A stretch of DNA of 64,000 nucleotides from Thermoanaerobacterium sp. RBIITD (GCF_900205865.1 NZ_LT906662.1:1873411-1937410), one strand, 5' to 3'; counted from the first letter of the stretch, positions 1 to 9,437 are shown. Program-made: numbers and translations. The notes: generated from the letters alone by a model not told the origin.

Positions 1-64
1 GTAATAAATAAAATTACTTAAAATTAGACGTGAAATAAACCTAACAATTTCCAGTTTTAAAAAT

Positions 65-91
65 AAAAAAAGCCTATTTTTAGGCGTTTTT
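65..91 (+). terminator. Rho-independent terminator-like hairpin
   Basis: A 5-bp stem GCCTA/TAGGC with a four-T loop (72-85) is followed by GTTTTT. A-rich sequence upstream would also let it work on the minus strand. Whatever gene it serves lies outside the window to the left. Confidence 0.5.
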
Positions 92-216
92 AAGGTTTAT
101 AAAGAAAAGATGTGTTATCACTGTCATGAATTATAACTAAAATTTTATGTATGATTTTCTTTCTTATACATGCTTTTTTTATATAACCTGTTTTTTCCTA
201 AAGTTTGCGCGCAAAA

Positions 217-236
217 GGTAGCGGTTCGCCGCTACC
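217..236. other. Perfect 8-bp hairpin with TTCG loop
   Basis: GGTAGCGG (217-224), TTCG loop, CCGCTACC (229-236). The stem is far more GC-rich than the surrounding sequence. No T-run follows, so it does not look like an intrinsic terminator. It could be a mobile-element end structure or the remnant of a structured RNA; no nearby gene explains it. Confidence 0.4.
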
Positions 237-337
237 AATAAAGAGCGGAAATCATCACCTATCCAAGAATAGAATTAGCATTTTATTTCTTCTGGATGGA
301 GGATGACTTTTTTTATATAATTTTTAAGTACAGTTTT

Positions 338-425
338 ATCCTGACTTTTGCAGCAAAAAGAGATAAAAAAAGCTATAAACTTCTTTAAAATAAAGGATTT
401 TGGGCTTTTTAATTTTGTTTCAAAG
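338..425. mobile_element. Solo end fragment of an IS1634-type element
   Basis: The sequence starting CCTGACTTTTGCAGC at about 338 matches, with few changes, the transposase-3'-side end of the IS1634-type copies at 58686 and (reversed) up to 28179. It includes the AAAGCC...GGGCTTTTT terminator-like hairpin that lies inside those ends. No transposase remains next to it. This is a leftover terminus about 88 bp long. Confidence 0.75.
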
Positions 426-469
426 CAGATAAACTGCTATATTATTCAGGACAGTACTTTGTTCACTGA

Positions 470-620
470 TGTTAGAAATCCCAATACGTGAAATATTAAG
501 ATATCCGACTATTTTGCCGTTGTAATTATCTCATATCAGCATTTCAGTACAATACCAATCCTTGAATAAGTCGCAGTAATGATCTTTATTGATATTTATA
601 AAATATGCCTCCCCTTTGTC
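470..620 (-). pseudogene. Remnant of a GAF-domain sensor regulator
   Basis: Read on the minus strand, this stretch encodes NKDHYCDLFKDWYCTE, then a frame break, then DNYNGKIVGYLNIS. This matches the GAF-domain segment GKDHYCRLFSNWYCTAAP...YYSEKIIAYIDM of the intact regulator at 43572-44390. The frame is broken by a stop and an indel, and neither end of the gene is present. It is a decayed fragment of an AcoR/GAF-type regulator, probably truncated by the IS remnant beside it. The rest of 620-889 holds nothing I can name. Confidence 0.6.
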
Positions 621-889
621 CTACAATGCTTTCTAAATTTAAAAAAGGTAATTATATAAAGCATGTCTATAAGGCTACTATGGCGTTTAAAAGTAATTTT
701 ACAAGAAGATAATTTATTTAGTCCATACAATGGTTTAGCGTGGGTTAAAATTCAACTTAATTCTCTTTTTTAACGCAAACAATCATATTTTTACATATTA
801 CTTTTTATTATTTTACCATTTTTATTTATAACTTTATATTTCCCCCTATAAAAATCAATAACAATCATTGGATATGAGCTGTGTTTATT

Positions 890-1279
890 TTACAATACTT
901 CCCAATAAACTAATTCTTTTCTAGGATTTTCTGTTGTCTCGTGTTTCAACTCTATTTTCAAAATCTCATCGCATAACTTATTATTATTTACAATTGATAT
1001 TGCTTTTTCTCTTGAAATACCATCTTTGGAGTTAACCGTATATTCTAAATGTGGATTAAAAAAATGAATTTGATTTATAAAATAAATATTCCTATTACCT
1101 TTATTGTCAATAGCATTTACAACAGTTAATGGTCTACCAATATTATTAAAATGTAAAGAAGTAATTTTAATTGAATGTCCTTCATAAATAACTAGAGAAA
1201 TGGCTTGTATTTGTTTAAAAAAAAGTAATATCAAAAAACAGGTTATTAAAATAAATAATAACAATATTTTGTATTTCAT
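890..1279 (-). CDS. Membrane-anchored PepSY-like protein, prematurely stopped
   Basis: This is a protein of about 129 residues. The likely start is the ATG at 1279, downstream of an AGGAGG site (1294-1300). It has a basic N-terminus, one hydrophobic membrane segment (about residues 3-22), then an extracytoplasmic region. The region GISREKAISIVNN...ELVYWEVL resembles a PepSY repeat, a small domain thought to inhibit or chaperone secreted enzymes. The frame ends in TAA right after YWEVL. In the same frame, 33 more sense codons follow (PMIVIDFYRGKYKVINKNGK), which is exactly what the end of a PepSY domain should look like. The gene therefore probably carries a recent nonsense mutation or a sequencing error. 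Family assignment is from pattern only. Confidence 0.55.
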   Translation of the reverse strand: MKYKILLLFILITCFLILLFFKQIQAISLVIYEGHSIKITSLHFNNIGRPLTVVNAIDNKGNRNIYFINQIHFFNPHLEYTVNSKDGISREKAISIVNNNKLCDEILKIELKHETTENPRKELVYWEVL

Positions 1280-1540
1280 TTTTATAATAATAACCTCCTT
1301 AGTGTAAAAGTCAATATATCCTTGTACAAAAAGTGGAATATAATTTTGTACAAAAAATATACTAATAAGATGCATTAGAAGAACTGTGTTATACAGCAAA
1401 TTATTTCAATATAAAAAGCGCTATAAAAAGCAAAATAATTTAACTTTATCCATTATGTAAAACTAATTAATTTTCATAATCATGTATAAGATTGGTTAAT
1501 CTTACCTTTCTTATGTTAATCTTAACATAAAAAAGGAAAA

Positions 1541-1998
1541 ATTGAAAGGTTTTTCAGGACATTAAAAGACCAATGGATGTATGGATTTGATTGGCAGAAA
1601 ATATCTTACATAGACGAATTGAATGAGAACTTGAATAAATATATCGAAGGAATATATCATCAAGTACATTCATCAATAAATATGAAGCCCATAGAGAAAT
1701 TCATTAAATATACAGACACGATGAAATTCATAAATTCTAAGGAAGAACTTGATAACATATTTCTCTATAGAGTTAAAAGGCGTGTAATTAAAGATGCCAC
1801 AGTGTCAATAGAAAAAATTAAATTTGAAGTACCAATGCAGTATATATTGGGGATTATGCAAATATACGATATTACCCTAAATCACTTGATAAAGCATATA
1901 TTTTTAGCGAAGACGGTAAACTCTTACAAACAATACATCCAGTAAATAAAATTGATAATTCTAAGATAAGAAGAAAAGAAATAGACTTTTCTTTGTAA
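1541..1998 (+). pseudogene. C-terminal part of a Mu-like DDE transposase
   Basis: The open frame begins IERFFRTLKDQW, the conserved stretch around the last catalytic glutamate of rve-type integrases. It runs through the Mu_transpos_C-like region VRRVIKDATVSIEKIKFEVPM. A frameshift near 1855 then moves the rest (RYYPKSLDKAYIFSEDGK...KEIDFSL) to another frame, ending with TAA at 1996-1998. The N-terminal DNA-binding domain and the first catalytic aspartates are absent. The gene ends immediately before the ATPase, the usual transposase-ATPase order of Mu/TnsB-TnsC-type elements. It is non-functional. Confidence 0.8.
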
Positions 1999-2019
1999 AT
2001 GAAGAAAGAAGGAAAAACA

Positions 2020-2823
2020 ATGTTCAATGTATATTATGGATTAACATTTAATCCATTTTCTAAAGACTGTGATGTAAAATATCACTACAAATCACAGGAT
2101 TATATACAAGCAATGAGCAGATTAGAATTTTTAAAAGATAAAAAAGGATTTGGGTTAATAACAGGAGATCCTGGATCTGGTAAGTCATATACACTAAAAT
2201 GTTTTGTAACTTCTTTAAATCCTAATATGTACAAGGTTGTGTACATACCAATATCAACACTTACCGTTATGGATTTTTACAGGTATTTATCTGACGGTTT
2301 AGGATTAATACCGAAGCATAGAAAATGTGATATGTTTCGCCAGATACAGGATGTAATATTAAGTTATCATTCAAAAAACATAATTCCTGTTATCATTGTT
2401 GATGAGGCTCAGTTCATAAGCAACTCAATCCTTGATGATTTACGCATTATATTTAATTTTGACATGGACACAAAAAATTATGCATTACTTATATTGTCTG
2501 GACAAACACAATTAATTATACAGTTGAATAGACAAGCACATGAAGCATTAAGGCAGCGAATAGTTTTAAATTATTCATTTAAGGGTTTAAACAAAGATGA
2601 AACAAAAGAATATATAACATCCAGATTAAAATGTGCAGGATGCAATGAAACAATATTTACTGATGACGCAATTGAATTAATATATTCAAGCACAAATGGA
2701 TATTTAAGAAAAATTAATTTACTTGCAGAAATGTCAATGATATTAGGAGCTAAAGAAAGTCAAAAAACTATAAATGGTGAGCTAGTATTTAGAGCTCAAA
2801 GTGATATAAATATTACAGAATAA
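2020..2823 (+). CDS. ExeA/TnsC-type AAA+ transposition ATPase
   Basis: A 267-residue AAA+ ATPase starting MFNVYYGLTFNPF, the typical N-terminus of ExeA-family proteins. Walker A is GDPGSGKS (about residues 49-56) and Walker B is VIIVDEAQ (about 125-132). A sensor-type arginine region ALRQRIVLNYSF follows. I prefer the ATG at 2020 to the in-frame ATG at 1999 because AGAAGGA sits about 7 nt before it. In Mu/Tn7-like transposons such ATPases select the target and activate the DDE transposase. The partner gene upstream is broken, so this ATPase is probably an orphan. Its last 119 codons recur almost unchanged at 14405-14764. Confidence 0.85.
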   Translation: MFNVYYGLTFNPFSKDCDVKYHYKSQDYIQAMSRLEFLKDKKGFGLITGDPGSGKSYTLKCFVTSLNPNMYKVVYIPISTLTVMDFYRYLSDGLGLIPKHRKCDMFRQIQDVILSYHSKNIIPVIIVDEAQFISNSILDDLRIIFNFDMDTKNYALLILSGQTQLIIQLNRQAHEALRQRIVLNYSFKGLNKDETKEYITSRLKCAGCNETIFTDDAIELIYSSTNGYLRKINLLAEMSMILGAKESQKTINGELVFRAQSDINITE

Positions 2824-2840
2824 TTGGATATATGAGTGTA

Positions 2841-2947
2841 TCTTCTTCTCCGGAGGGGATAGGGAAATGCAGGGGTGCAACCTGAGCACTTCGGAGAGGG
2901 TTGGTGCCATAAACAACTTTCTCCCGGTTCAATCCGGGGGAGAAGGT
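2841..2947 (+). ncRNA. Conserved structured element of the Mu-like transposon, copy 1
   Basis: This lies just after the ATPase stop and before the transposon right end. A 10-bp hairpin pairs 2918-2927 with 2934-2943 around the loop TTCAAT, with two G-U pairs. CTCCGG (2848-2853) can pair with TCGGAG (2891-2896), and CAACC (2878-2882) with GGTTG (2899-2903), giving a possible pseudoknot. The segment is much more G+C-rich than its surroundings and has no plausible reading frame. Copy 2 (14782-14889) is nearly identical. It could be a transposon RNA, an ATPase-binding site or a terminator-like leader. I do not recognise a known family. Confidence 0.5.
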
Positions 2948-3165
2948 ACATTCAAGATGGCATTTACCCAAAAAGCGTAAAACCCAAAAATGGATATACT
3001 TAAAGCTATATGTATATGATTTAGAATAATATGATCTTATAGATTGTATAATGTAAATTTTTAAGTAAAAACTCTGTTTAGTGATTGTTTAATCTTTATA
3101 CTTTTTATGATAAGTCAGCTTATTTAATCTCAATTTTTCAGGATGTGATATCTTACTGTTTAACA

Positions 3166-3565
3166 ATATATTTTTGTGATAGATGGAAAAGACAGCTTAT
3201 CAATCAAGAAGGTATTTGATGAACTCAAAGCACAATATAAGGAGAATTTTTCAAAGATATTTAAGAGTATAACGGCAGACAATGGCGCGGAATTTGCCGA
3301 ATTGAGTAAGATATTAAAGGAATGTGAAAGCAAGGCATATTTTAGTCACCCATATTCTGCATTTGAGAGAGTGACAAACGAGCGTCATAATGGGTTAATA
3401 AGGAGGTTTATACCTAAAGGAAAAACGATAGCTGACTTATCAGAGTGGGCTATAAGACTAGTGCAAAATTGGTGCAATCAACTTCCAAGGAGGATCTTAA
3501 GATACAAGACACCTGAGGAATGTTTTTTAGATGAGGTTAGCAAAGTTATCAATTATGCACAATGA
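3166..3565 (+). pseudogene. IS30-family transposase, C-terminal fragment
   Basis: The frame (open from about 3176) encodes the C-terminal half of an IS30-type DDE transposase. SITADNGAEFAEL holds the second catalytic aspartate, YFSHPYSAFERVTNERHNGLIRRFIPKGK holds the catalytic glutamate (NERHNG), and the end is LRYKTPEECF. The N-terminal HTH and the first aspartate are missing because the Mu-like transposon right end (3165) abuts the gene. The probable IS30 right terminus is near 3690-3716 (GTTGCATTTAATATTGCAA). From 3717 to 3881 I see only sequence that probably belongs to the start of the next element. Confidence 0.8.
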
Positions 3566-3881
3566 TTACGATGAAATAGTTCAACCATGGCAAAATGCAA
3601 AATTAAGGCCGCTGTTTTCCCTATAGGGCAAACAGATATATCATACATGGTTAGAAAATTATGGTTTTATCAATTATTTAAAAAGTGTTGCATTTAATAT
3701 TGCAATTTACAACCCCAAAAAAACGTAAAGAAATGCAACTTTGAAGTGCATGAAGAATGAAAAACGTAAAAATTACACCCAGGAACAAAAAATTTTCTCT
3801 AAAAGTGTGAAACCCACTTTTCTATAGTGTAAAATGGTAGTTGAAAACAAAAATAAACACTAAAGCAAAAGGGTTTCACAT

Positions 3882-5220
3882 ATGGCTATTATACCACAAC
3901 AAACACTATTTGTGTGGAATAAAATTGAAAATTTAGGCGATCTGGAAAGATTAAGATTGGTAATAGAGTATATGCCCGATGAAGAACTGATGGAAAAGCT
4001 TGAAAAAGAACGCAAGAACGGTCGAGATGATTATCCCGTGAGAGCAATGTGGAATGCCATATTGGCAGGAGTAGTATACCAACATATATCCGTGGAAAGC
4101 TTAAGACGAGAGCTATCGCGGAATGGGCAACTAAGGATTATGTGTGGACTTCACACTGCAAAAACAAAAAAATATAGAGGTGAGAAGAAGACGGAAATAG
4201 TACCACCAGCATGGGTATTCACAAGATTTTTAAAAAAGCTTTATGAACATGAGGAAGAATAAACAAGATATTCGAAAAACTTGTAGAAGAGCTAAAAAGG
4301 CTTCTACCGGACTTTGGCAAGGATTTGGCTATAGACAGTAAGGCAATAAAATCACTGGCGAAAAGAGAGAATAAAAATAGGGAAGCTGATGGACGAAGGG
4401 ACAAAGATGCCGACTGGGGCAAAAAGGAGTATCGAGAAATCAGGGAAGACGGAACTGCTTGGGAGAAAATAGTCAAATGGTTTGGATATAAGCTGCACCT
4501 AATAGTGGATGCTAACTACGAACTGCCGGTGGCATTCAGTGTAACAAAAGCTTCTCAAGCTGATGTAAAAGAAGCACACAGGATGATTGAAAAAATAGCG
4601 GAAGAAAGACCTGAAATACTTGAAGCGTGTGAAACGATGGAAGCAGACCGTGGTTATGATGATACAAAGTTGATAAAAAAGCTATGGGATGAATACAAAA
4701 TAAAGCCTGTAATAGATATCTGCAACAATGGAAAGATTCTGACGGGACAAGGCCGTTAGAAGGACATGAGAACGTAGTATATAACTATAAAGGCAATGTA
4801 TACTGTTATTGCCTTGATACAGGCGAAAAGAGAGAAATGGCAGTAGGAGGTTTTGAAGAAGATAGGAAGACATTAAAAAAACTATGCCCTGCAAAACAGT
4901 ATGGATTAAAATGTAAATACATAGATAGGTGTTCTGCGAAAAAAGGAATCCGAATTAAGCTAGATGTAGACCGGAGAATATTCACACCAATAGACCGTGC
5001 CAGTTACAAATGGGAAAAGTACTATAACAAGCGTACATCAGTAGAAAGAGTAAATAGCAGAATAGATGAAACATTCGGATTCGAGAAGCATTACATAAGA
5101 GGTAAAAAGAAAATGACAGTAAGATGTGGGATTGCATTATGTATAATGCTTGCGATGGCAGTTGGCAGGATAAAAGAAAAGCAGCAGGAAAAAATGAGAA
5201 GCCTGGTAAAAACGGCATAA
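3882..5220 (+). pseudogene. DDE transposase (IS5/IS1182-like) with two frameshifts
   Basis: Three consecutive frames make up one transposase. 3882-4262 carries a DUF772-like N-terminus (PVRAMWNAILAGVVYQHISVESLRREL). The middle part, about 4263-4745, carries DDE_Tnp_1 motifs (LAIDSKAIKSLAKR, YKLHLIVDANYELP, ADRGYDD). 4760-5220 carries the Cys-rich and C-terminal part (KWEKYYNKRTSVERVNSRIDETFGFEKHYIRG). The breaks fall near 4258 and near 4742. All catalytic regions can be read across the frames, so this is a recently inactivated insertion sequence. Exact family and termini are uncertain. Confidence 0.75.
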
Positions 5221-5571
5221 AAAATCTACAGAGATTTGAATAAATGATCCACAAAAAAAAGTACAAGAAACATACTGCGGAATGCAATGAAACATTGCCG
5301 AGGATGTGGTGTGACACGCGAAAAAACTCTTTCCTGTCATTTAATGGCGGGGTTAGGGTTAGGGGGTTATTGTCTTTTTCAGAAAGGATGAGGACATATA
5401 CTCTGAGTTTATGTATTTTTTGAAGGAGAAAATATCTCCGAGTGAAAAAATTAAAAGAGGTTTAGTTCTTTAGGCCTCATTTTTTTAGTAAATTTTTTAA
5501 AAAAGTGCTACAAAGCAAAAAGCATTTTAAAAAACTGTCTTGACAGATGGGGCATTATAATTAACGTAAGT

Positions 5572-5601
5572 TTTACACAAATTTAATTTATACTTTACAA
5601 T
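5572..5601 (+). promoter_or_regulatory. Probable sigma-A promoter of the ABC importer operon
   Basis: TTTACA (5572-5577), an 18-bp spacer, then TACAAT (5596-5601), about 50 bp before the substrate-binding protein start. The rest of 5221-5571 contains only A+T-rich sequence and a small hairpin (GGAGA/TCTCC near 5424-5439). Confidence 0.45.
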
Positions 5602-5651
5602 CAAGATATATAATTACAAAATAAACAATATTTTGATTGGAGGTATATGTC

Positions 5652-6695
5652 TTGAAAAGATTAAAAAAAGAGTTTGTCGTTTTGCTCTTATTAACCATAT
5701 CATTAATTGTTTTTACATCGTGTAAGCAAAATAGCAAAAATACAAGTACATCAAGCAATAGTCCAACACAAACAAATATTTCCGGGAATCTAACATTATA
5801 TACATCACAACCTGATCAAGATGCACAAGGTCTTGTTAAGGCTTTTAATGAAAAATATCCAGATGTCAAAGTAAATGTTTTTCGTTCTGGTACAGAAGAA
5901 GTTGTGAGTAAAATATTAGCTGAAAAGAAATCTGGCAAAGTCATGGCAGATGTAGTTTTATTAGCAGATGCTGTAACATTTGAAACTTTAAAAGAAAATG
6001 ATCTTTTACAATCATATGATTCTCCTGAAGCTACGAAAATTCCTAAGCAATTTATTGATAAAGACAAAATGTATTATGGAACAAAATTGATATCAACAAT
6101 CATTGCAATTAATACGCAAAAAGTTAAAACTACTCCAGATTCATGGAAATCATTAATAGATCCAGCTGCAAAAGGACAAGTTATCATGCCAAGTCCATTA
6201 TATTCTGGTGCAGCTGCATATAATATTGGAGTATTGGTGAGGCAAAAGGACTTTGGATGGGACTTTTATAAAAAGTTGAAGTCTAATGGCGCATCAGTTA
6301 CACAAGGAAATGGTGGAGTTATTAAAGCAGTTGCATCTGGTGAAAAACCATATGGTGTTGTTGTTGATTTTATGGCTGCAAGAGAAAAAGCAAAAGGTTC
6401 TCTAATTAATTTGGTATACCCTAAAGAAGGTGTACTAGCGATAACTGAACCTGTCGGCATAATAAAAGGCACAAGCAATGAAAATGCTGCTAAAGCATTT
6501 GTGGATTTTATATTATCAAAGGAAGGACAATCATTAGAAGCAAGTATGGGATATAACCCATTAAGAGAAGGTGTTAAACCACCTGCTGGATTAGAAGAAA
6601 TATCAAAATTAAAAGTTTTGGATTACAACATACAAGAACTTTATAAAAGCAGAGAAGAAGACAAAAAGAAATTTAGCGAAATTTTCTCTAAATAA
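5652..6695 (+). CDS. ABC importer substrate-binding lipoprotein, Fe3+/AfuA-FbpA type
   Basis: A protein of about 347 residues. I choose the TTG at 5652 because GGAGG (5639-5643) lies 8 nt upstream. It has a lipoprotein signal peptide: basic KRLKKE, hydrophobic core, then FTSC as the lipobox. The mature part is a family-1 extracellular solute-binding protein: LTLYTSQPDQDAQGLVKAFNEKYPDVKVNVFRSG, then ADVVLLADAV and KGTSNENAAKAFVDFILSKEG. This matches the AfuA/FbpA/IdiA cluster, whose members carry ferric iron; related proteins bind phosphonates, phosphate esters or polyamines. The tyrosines typical of iron coordination cannot be confirmed by eye. It is the first gene of a three-gene operon with a fused permease and an ATPase. 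Confidence 0.85.
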   Translation: MKRLKKEFVVLLLLTISLIVFTSCKQNSKNTSTSSNSPTQTNISGNLTLYTSQPDQDAQGLVKAFNEKYPDVKVNVFRSGTEEVVSKILAEKKSGKVMADVVLLADAVTFETLKENDLLQSYDSPEATKIPKQFIDKDKMYYGTKLISTIIAINTQKVKTTPDSWKSLIDPAAKGQVIMPSPLYSGAAAYNIGVLVRQKDFGWDFYKKLKSNGASVTQGNGGVIKAVASGEKPYGVVVDFMAAREKAKGSLINLVYPKEGVLAITEPVGIIKGTSNENAAKAFVDFILSKEGQSLEASMGYNPLREGVKPPAGLEEISKLKVLDYNIQELYKSREEDKKKFSEIFSK

Positions 6696-6712
6696 TTGTA
6701 GGTGTTAATATT

Positions 6713-8422
6713 ATGCAAAAAAATCATTCAGTCAGTTTAAATTTAAACAAAAGTATAAGGCCTATTGGCTTTATAATTGTTTTTGTATTTTTTCTATTGC
6801 CAATAATCAAATTGATATATTTAAGTTTCAGTTTCTCTAAAGGATTATTAACATTAAACAATTATATTACCATTTTTAGCGACCACGAAACATGGTACGT
6901 AATAAGGAATACTTTAATAATGATTATTGGTTCATTAATTATATCGATATTCATTGGTACTGTAATGGCGTGGATTGTGGCATATAGCGATATCAAACAC
7001 AAAAAATTTATAAATATGTTAATTTTATCAAGTTTTCTTATTCCGTCATACATTTTTACTTTATCATGGACGCAATTAACATATAGCAATGGTTTAATAT
7101 CTATATTATCTAAAATGATTATTGGAAAATCAATCAGTATCAATTTATACAGTATGGGTGGAATAATTTTTATAATGGGACTTGTAAATTACCCACTTGT
7201 ATATTTACTAACGGCTAGTGTACTGAGGAGAATTCCAAGAGACTTAGAAATGGCTGCTAGAGCATCTGGTGCAGATAGATTAACAATATTATTTAAAATT
7301 ATTATTCCATTATCTCTCCCTGGGATTTTAAATGGAGCATTGTTAGCATTTTTAGCTAGTTTGGATAACTTTGGTGTACCGGCTTTTTTAGGTATTCAAG
7401 CAAATATAACAGTGCTTAGTACATATATATATCAGCAAATAATCGGGTTCGGTCCAACTGCATTTGCAAAAGGTGCAGTTTTATCGGTTATATTGGGTAT
7501 TATTGCATTAATTGGCACGTTTTTTATTTGGTTAATACTTAGAAACTTTAAGCAGATGGAAACTGTGACGGAAGATTTAAACCCTAGATATCATTTGAGG
7601 AATTATCGAAAAATAGTTGAAACATTGATATGGGGTTTTTTAATAATAACAATTTTTTTACCTTTATTTTCAATGCTAATTACATCTTTCCTTAAAGCTT
7701 ACGGACTCGATATAGATTTTTCAAATCTAACATTTAATCATTATAGATTTATTTTATCAGATGATAAAACTAAAAATGCTATCGTAAATAGTTTTATACT
7801 TTCAATAGTTACGACATTTATATGCCTAATAATTGGTACTCATGTCGCTTATAGTATAGTCCGCAAACCAAGCAAATTAATTAAACTCCTAGAAATGGTA
7901 ATTGGACTTCCATATGCACTGCCTGGAATTGTAATGGCTTTATCTATTATATTAAGCTGGATGGAGCCTTTACCAGGTTGGAATCCCGGGATATATGGGA
8001 CCATAAAGATATTATTTATAGCATATATAACAAGATTTATGATATTACAAGTAAGAGGAAGCATAACAGCAATATTACAAGTTGATACATCCGTTGAAGA
8101 GGCCGCTTCAATTTGCGGTGCAGATCAATTAATAAAATGGCGTAAAATATTACTTCCATTGATTTTACCGGGCATATTAAGTGGAGCCTTTTTAGTATTT
8201 ATTACGTCGTTAACTGAGTTGACTGTATCATCTCTTTTATGGTCAAGCGGATCAGAAACAATCGGTGTAGTTATATTTAATTTTGAACAAGGCGGATATA
8301 CTACGAATTCAACGGCATTTTCGAGTTTTGTATTACTGTTAATCGTAATTGGTAGTTTATTTTTGTTTTTTATACAGCGTTTTTGGAATAGAAGGGTGAT
8401 ATTACATGATGGTAGAAATTAA
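6713..8422 (+). CDS. ABC importer permease with two fused membrane domains, FbpB/AfuB type
   Basis: A 569-residue membrane protein that contains two BPD_transp_1 domains in tandem, so one chain supplies both halves of the permease. EAA-loop signatures occur twice: DLEMAARASGADRLTILFKIIIPLSLPGI (about residue 175) and SVEEAASICGADQLIKWRKILLPLILPGI (about 460). Around twelve hydrophobic segments are visible. This fused layout is usual for Fe3+ and 2-aminoethylphosphonate importers. The gene starts 17 nt after the binding-protein stop and overlaps the ATPase gene by 17 nt, implying translational coupling. Confidence 0.88.
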   Translation: MQKNHSVSLNLNKSIRPIGFIIVFVFFLLPIIKLIYLSFSFSKGLLTLNNYITIFSDHETWYVIRNTLIMIIGSLIISIFIGTVMAWIVAYSDIKHKKFINMLILSSFLIPSYIFTLSWTQLTYSNGLISILSKMIIGKSISINLYSMGGIIFIMGLVNYPLVYLLTASVLRRIPRDLEMAARASGADRLTILFKIIIPLSLPGILNGALLAFLASLDNFGVPAFLGIQANITVLSTYIYQQIIGFGPTAFAKGAVLSVILGIIALIGTFFIWLILRNFKQMETVTEDLNPRYHLRNYRKIVETLIWGFLIITIFLPLFSMLITSFLKAYGLDIDFSNLTFNHYRFILSDDKTKNAIVNSFILSIVTTFICLIIGTHVAYSIVRKPSKLIKLLEMVIGLPYALPGIVMALSIILSWMEPLPGWNPGIYGTIKILFIAYITRFMILQVRGSITAILQVDTSVEEAASICGADQLIKWRKILLPLILPGILSGAFLVFITSLTELTVSSLLWSSGSETIGVVIFNFEQGGYTTNSTAFSSFVLLLIVIGSLFLFFIQRFWNRRVILHDGRN

Positions 8423-9437
8423 TGATTTATTAAAAAAGTTTGGCGACTTTACGGCACTAAATTCTATTAGATTATCAGTTGAAATGGGAGAATTTCTAGC
8501 AATATTAGGGCCATCTGGTTGTGGTAAAACTACATTATTGAGATTAATAGCTGGCTTTGATGTACCTACATCTGGTGAAATAAGAATAAATGACAAACTT
8601 GTTGCAAATAAGTCTTACTCGGAACCACCAGAAAAACGAAATATAGGAATGGTATTTCAATCATTTGCATTATGGCCTCATATGAATGTGAAGGAGCATA
8701 TTCTTTTCCCGTTAAGGTACCATAAATTTATAACGAGTGATTTAAAAGAAGATATAAACAAAAGAGCTGACGAAGTTTTAAATATTGTAGGACTGCAGAA
8801 TTTATATGACAGAAAGCCATATCAATTATCTGGGGGGCAAAAGCAAAGAGTTGCTCTAGCAAGAGCAATATCACCGAAACCATCCCTTCTTTTGATGGAT
8901 GAACCTCTAAGCAGTCTAGATGCAGAGCTTAGAATTGATATGAGAAAAGAAATAAAAAAAATACATGATATTACCAAAACAACGATAATATATGTTACAC
9001 ATGATCAGGCAGAAGCATTGGCTATGGCTGATCGTATAGTTGTAATGAAGGATGGAAAGATTCAACAAATTGGAAATCCAGAAGAAATATATACTAATCC
9101 GCAAAATGAATTTGTTGCGAAATTTGTTGGCAAAGCAAATTTAATAAAAGGTCATTGGACGAATGATATATTTATACCCGATTTAAATAAAGAAATAAAA
9201 TGGAATGGGGAAAACATAGCAGAAGAATTCCGCAATAAAGCTATATACCCAGTTAGGCCAGAACAATTCAAAATAAAAAGAAATGGTGTTGGTATCAAGG
9301 GAAGAATAACAAATATACAATATCAAGGAAAAGAATTTTTAGTTACGGTAAAAGCATATGATCAATATATAAATGCAATTGAAAATGTATATGATCGTTT
9401 TTCGATTGGAGATACAGTTAATCTAATTTTAAAATAA
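8406..9437 (+). CDS. ABC importer ATPase, FbpC/PotA-like
   Basis: A 343-residue ABC ATPase energising the upstream permease. Visible motifs in order are Walker A GPSGCGKTT (about 34-42), Q-loop VFQSFALWPHMN, signature LSGGQKQRVALARA, Walker B LLLMDEPLSSLDA, and H-loop YVTHDQAEA. The C-terminal 100 residues form a TOBE-type regulatory region (YPVRPEQFKIKRNG...). The start is in the last codons of the permease gene. The operon ends here; 22 bp later a group II intron fragment begins. The annotation as an iron importer rests on family resemblance of all three genes. Confidence 0.88.
   Translation: MMVEINDLLKKFGDFTALNSIRLSVEMGEFLAILGPSGCGKTTLLRLIAGFDVPTSGEIRINDKLVANKSYSEPPEKRNIGMVFQSFALWPHMNVKEHILFPLRYHKFITSDLKEDINKRADEVLNIVGLQNLYDRKPYQLSGGQKQRVALARAISPKPSLLLMDEPLSSLDAELRIDMRKEIKKIHDITKTTIIYVTHDQAEALAMADRIVVMKDGKIQQIGNPEEIYTNPQNEFVAKFVGKANLIKGHWTNDIFIPDLNKEIKWNGENIAEEFRNKAIYPVRPEQFKIKRNGVGIKGRITNIQYQGKEFLVTVKAYDQYINAIENVYDRFSIGDTVNLILK

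Larger units (their letters stand above)
1387..3165 (+). mobile_element. Decayed Mu/Tn7-like two-gene transposon, copy 1
   Basis: The left end TGTTATACAGCAA (1387-1399) and the inverted right end TTACTGTTTAACA (3153-3165) form a 13-bp imperfect terminal repeat. Both ends recur in copy 2 (10259 and 15108), where homology to copy 1 stops at the same bases, so the boundaries are well supported. Inside are the tail of a DDE transposase, an ExeA/TnsC-type ATPase and a structured noncoding segment. The 5' part of the transposase gene is missing, so the copy is not autonomous. I see no target-site duplication (flanks aactg and atata). The right flank is an IS30 gene fragment. Confidence 0.8.

Noticed and set aside
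2918-2943. tRNA T-arm-like hairpin with GGTTCAATCC
   Set aside because: The stem is 10 bp with a six-base loop, and no acceptor, D or anticodon arms are present, so it is not a tRNA.
1387-3165. A CRISPR-associated transposon (CAST)
   Set aside because: There is a TnsB/TnsC-like pair near a CRISPR array, but no TniQ, Cas12k or Cascade gene. The array belongs to an ordinary long type I-B-like locus.
4219-5340. Minus-strand hydrophobic frames opposite the IS transposase remnant
   Set aside because: They arise from the reverse complement of lysine/glutamate-rich transposase codons.
5540-5561. TTGACA followed by TATAAT upstream of the ABC importer
   Set aside because: The spacer is only 10 bp, too short for a sigma-A promoter; the TTTACA/TACAAT pair at 5572-5601 fits better.
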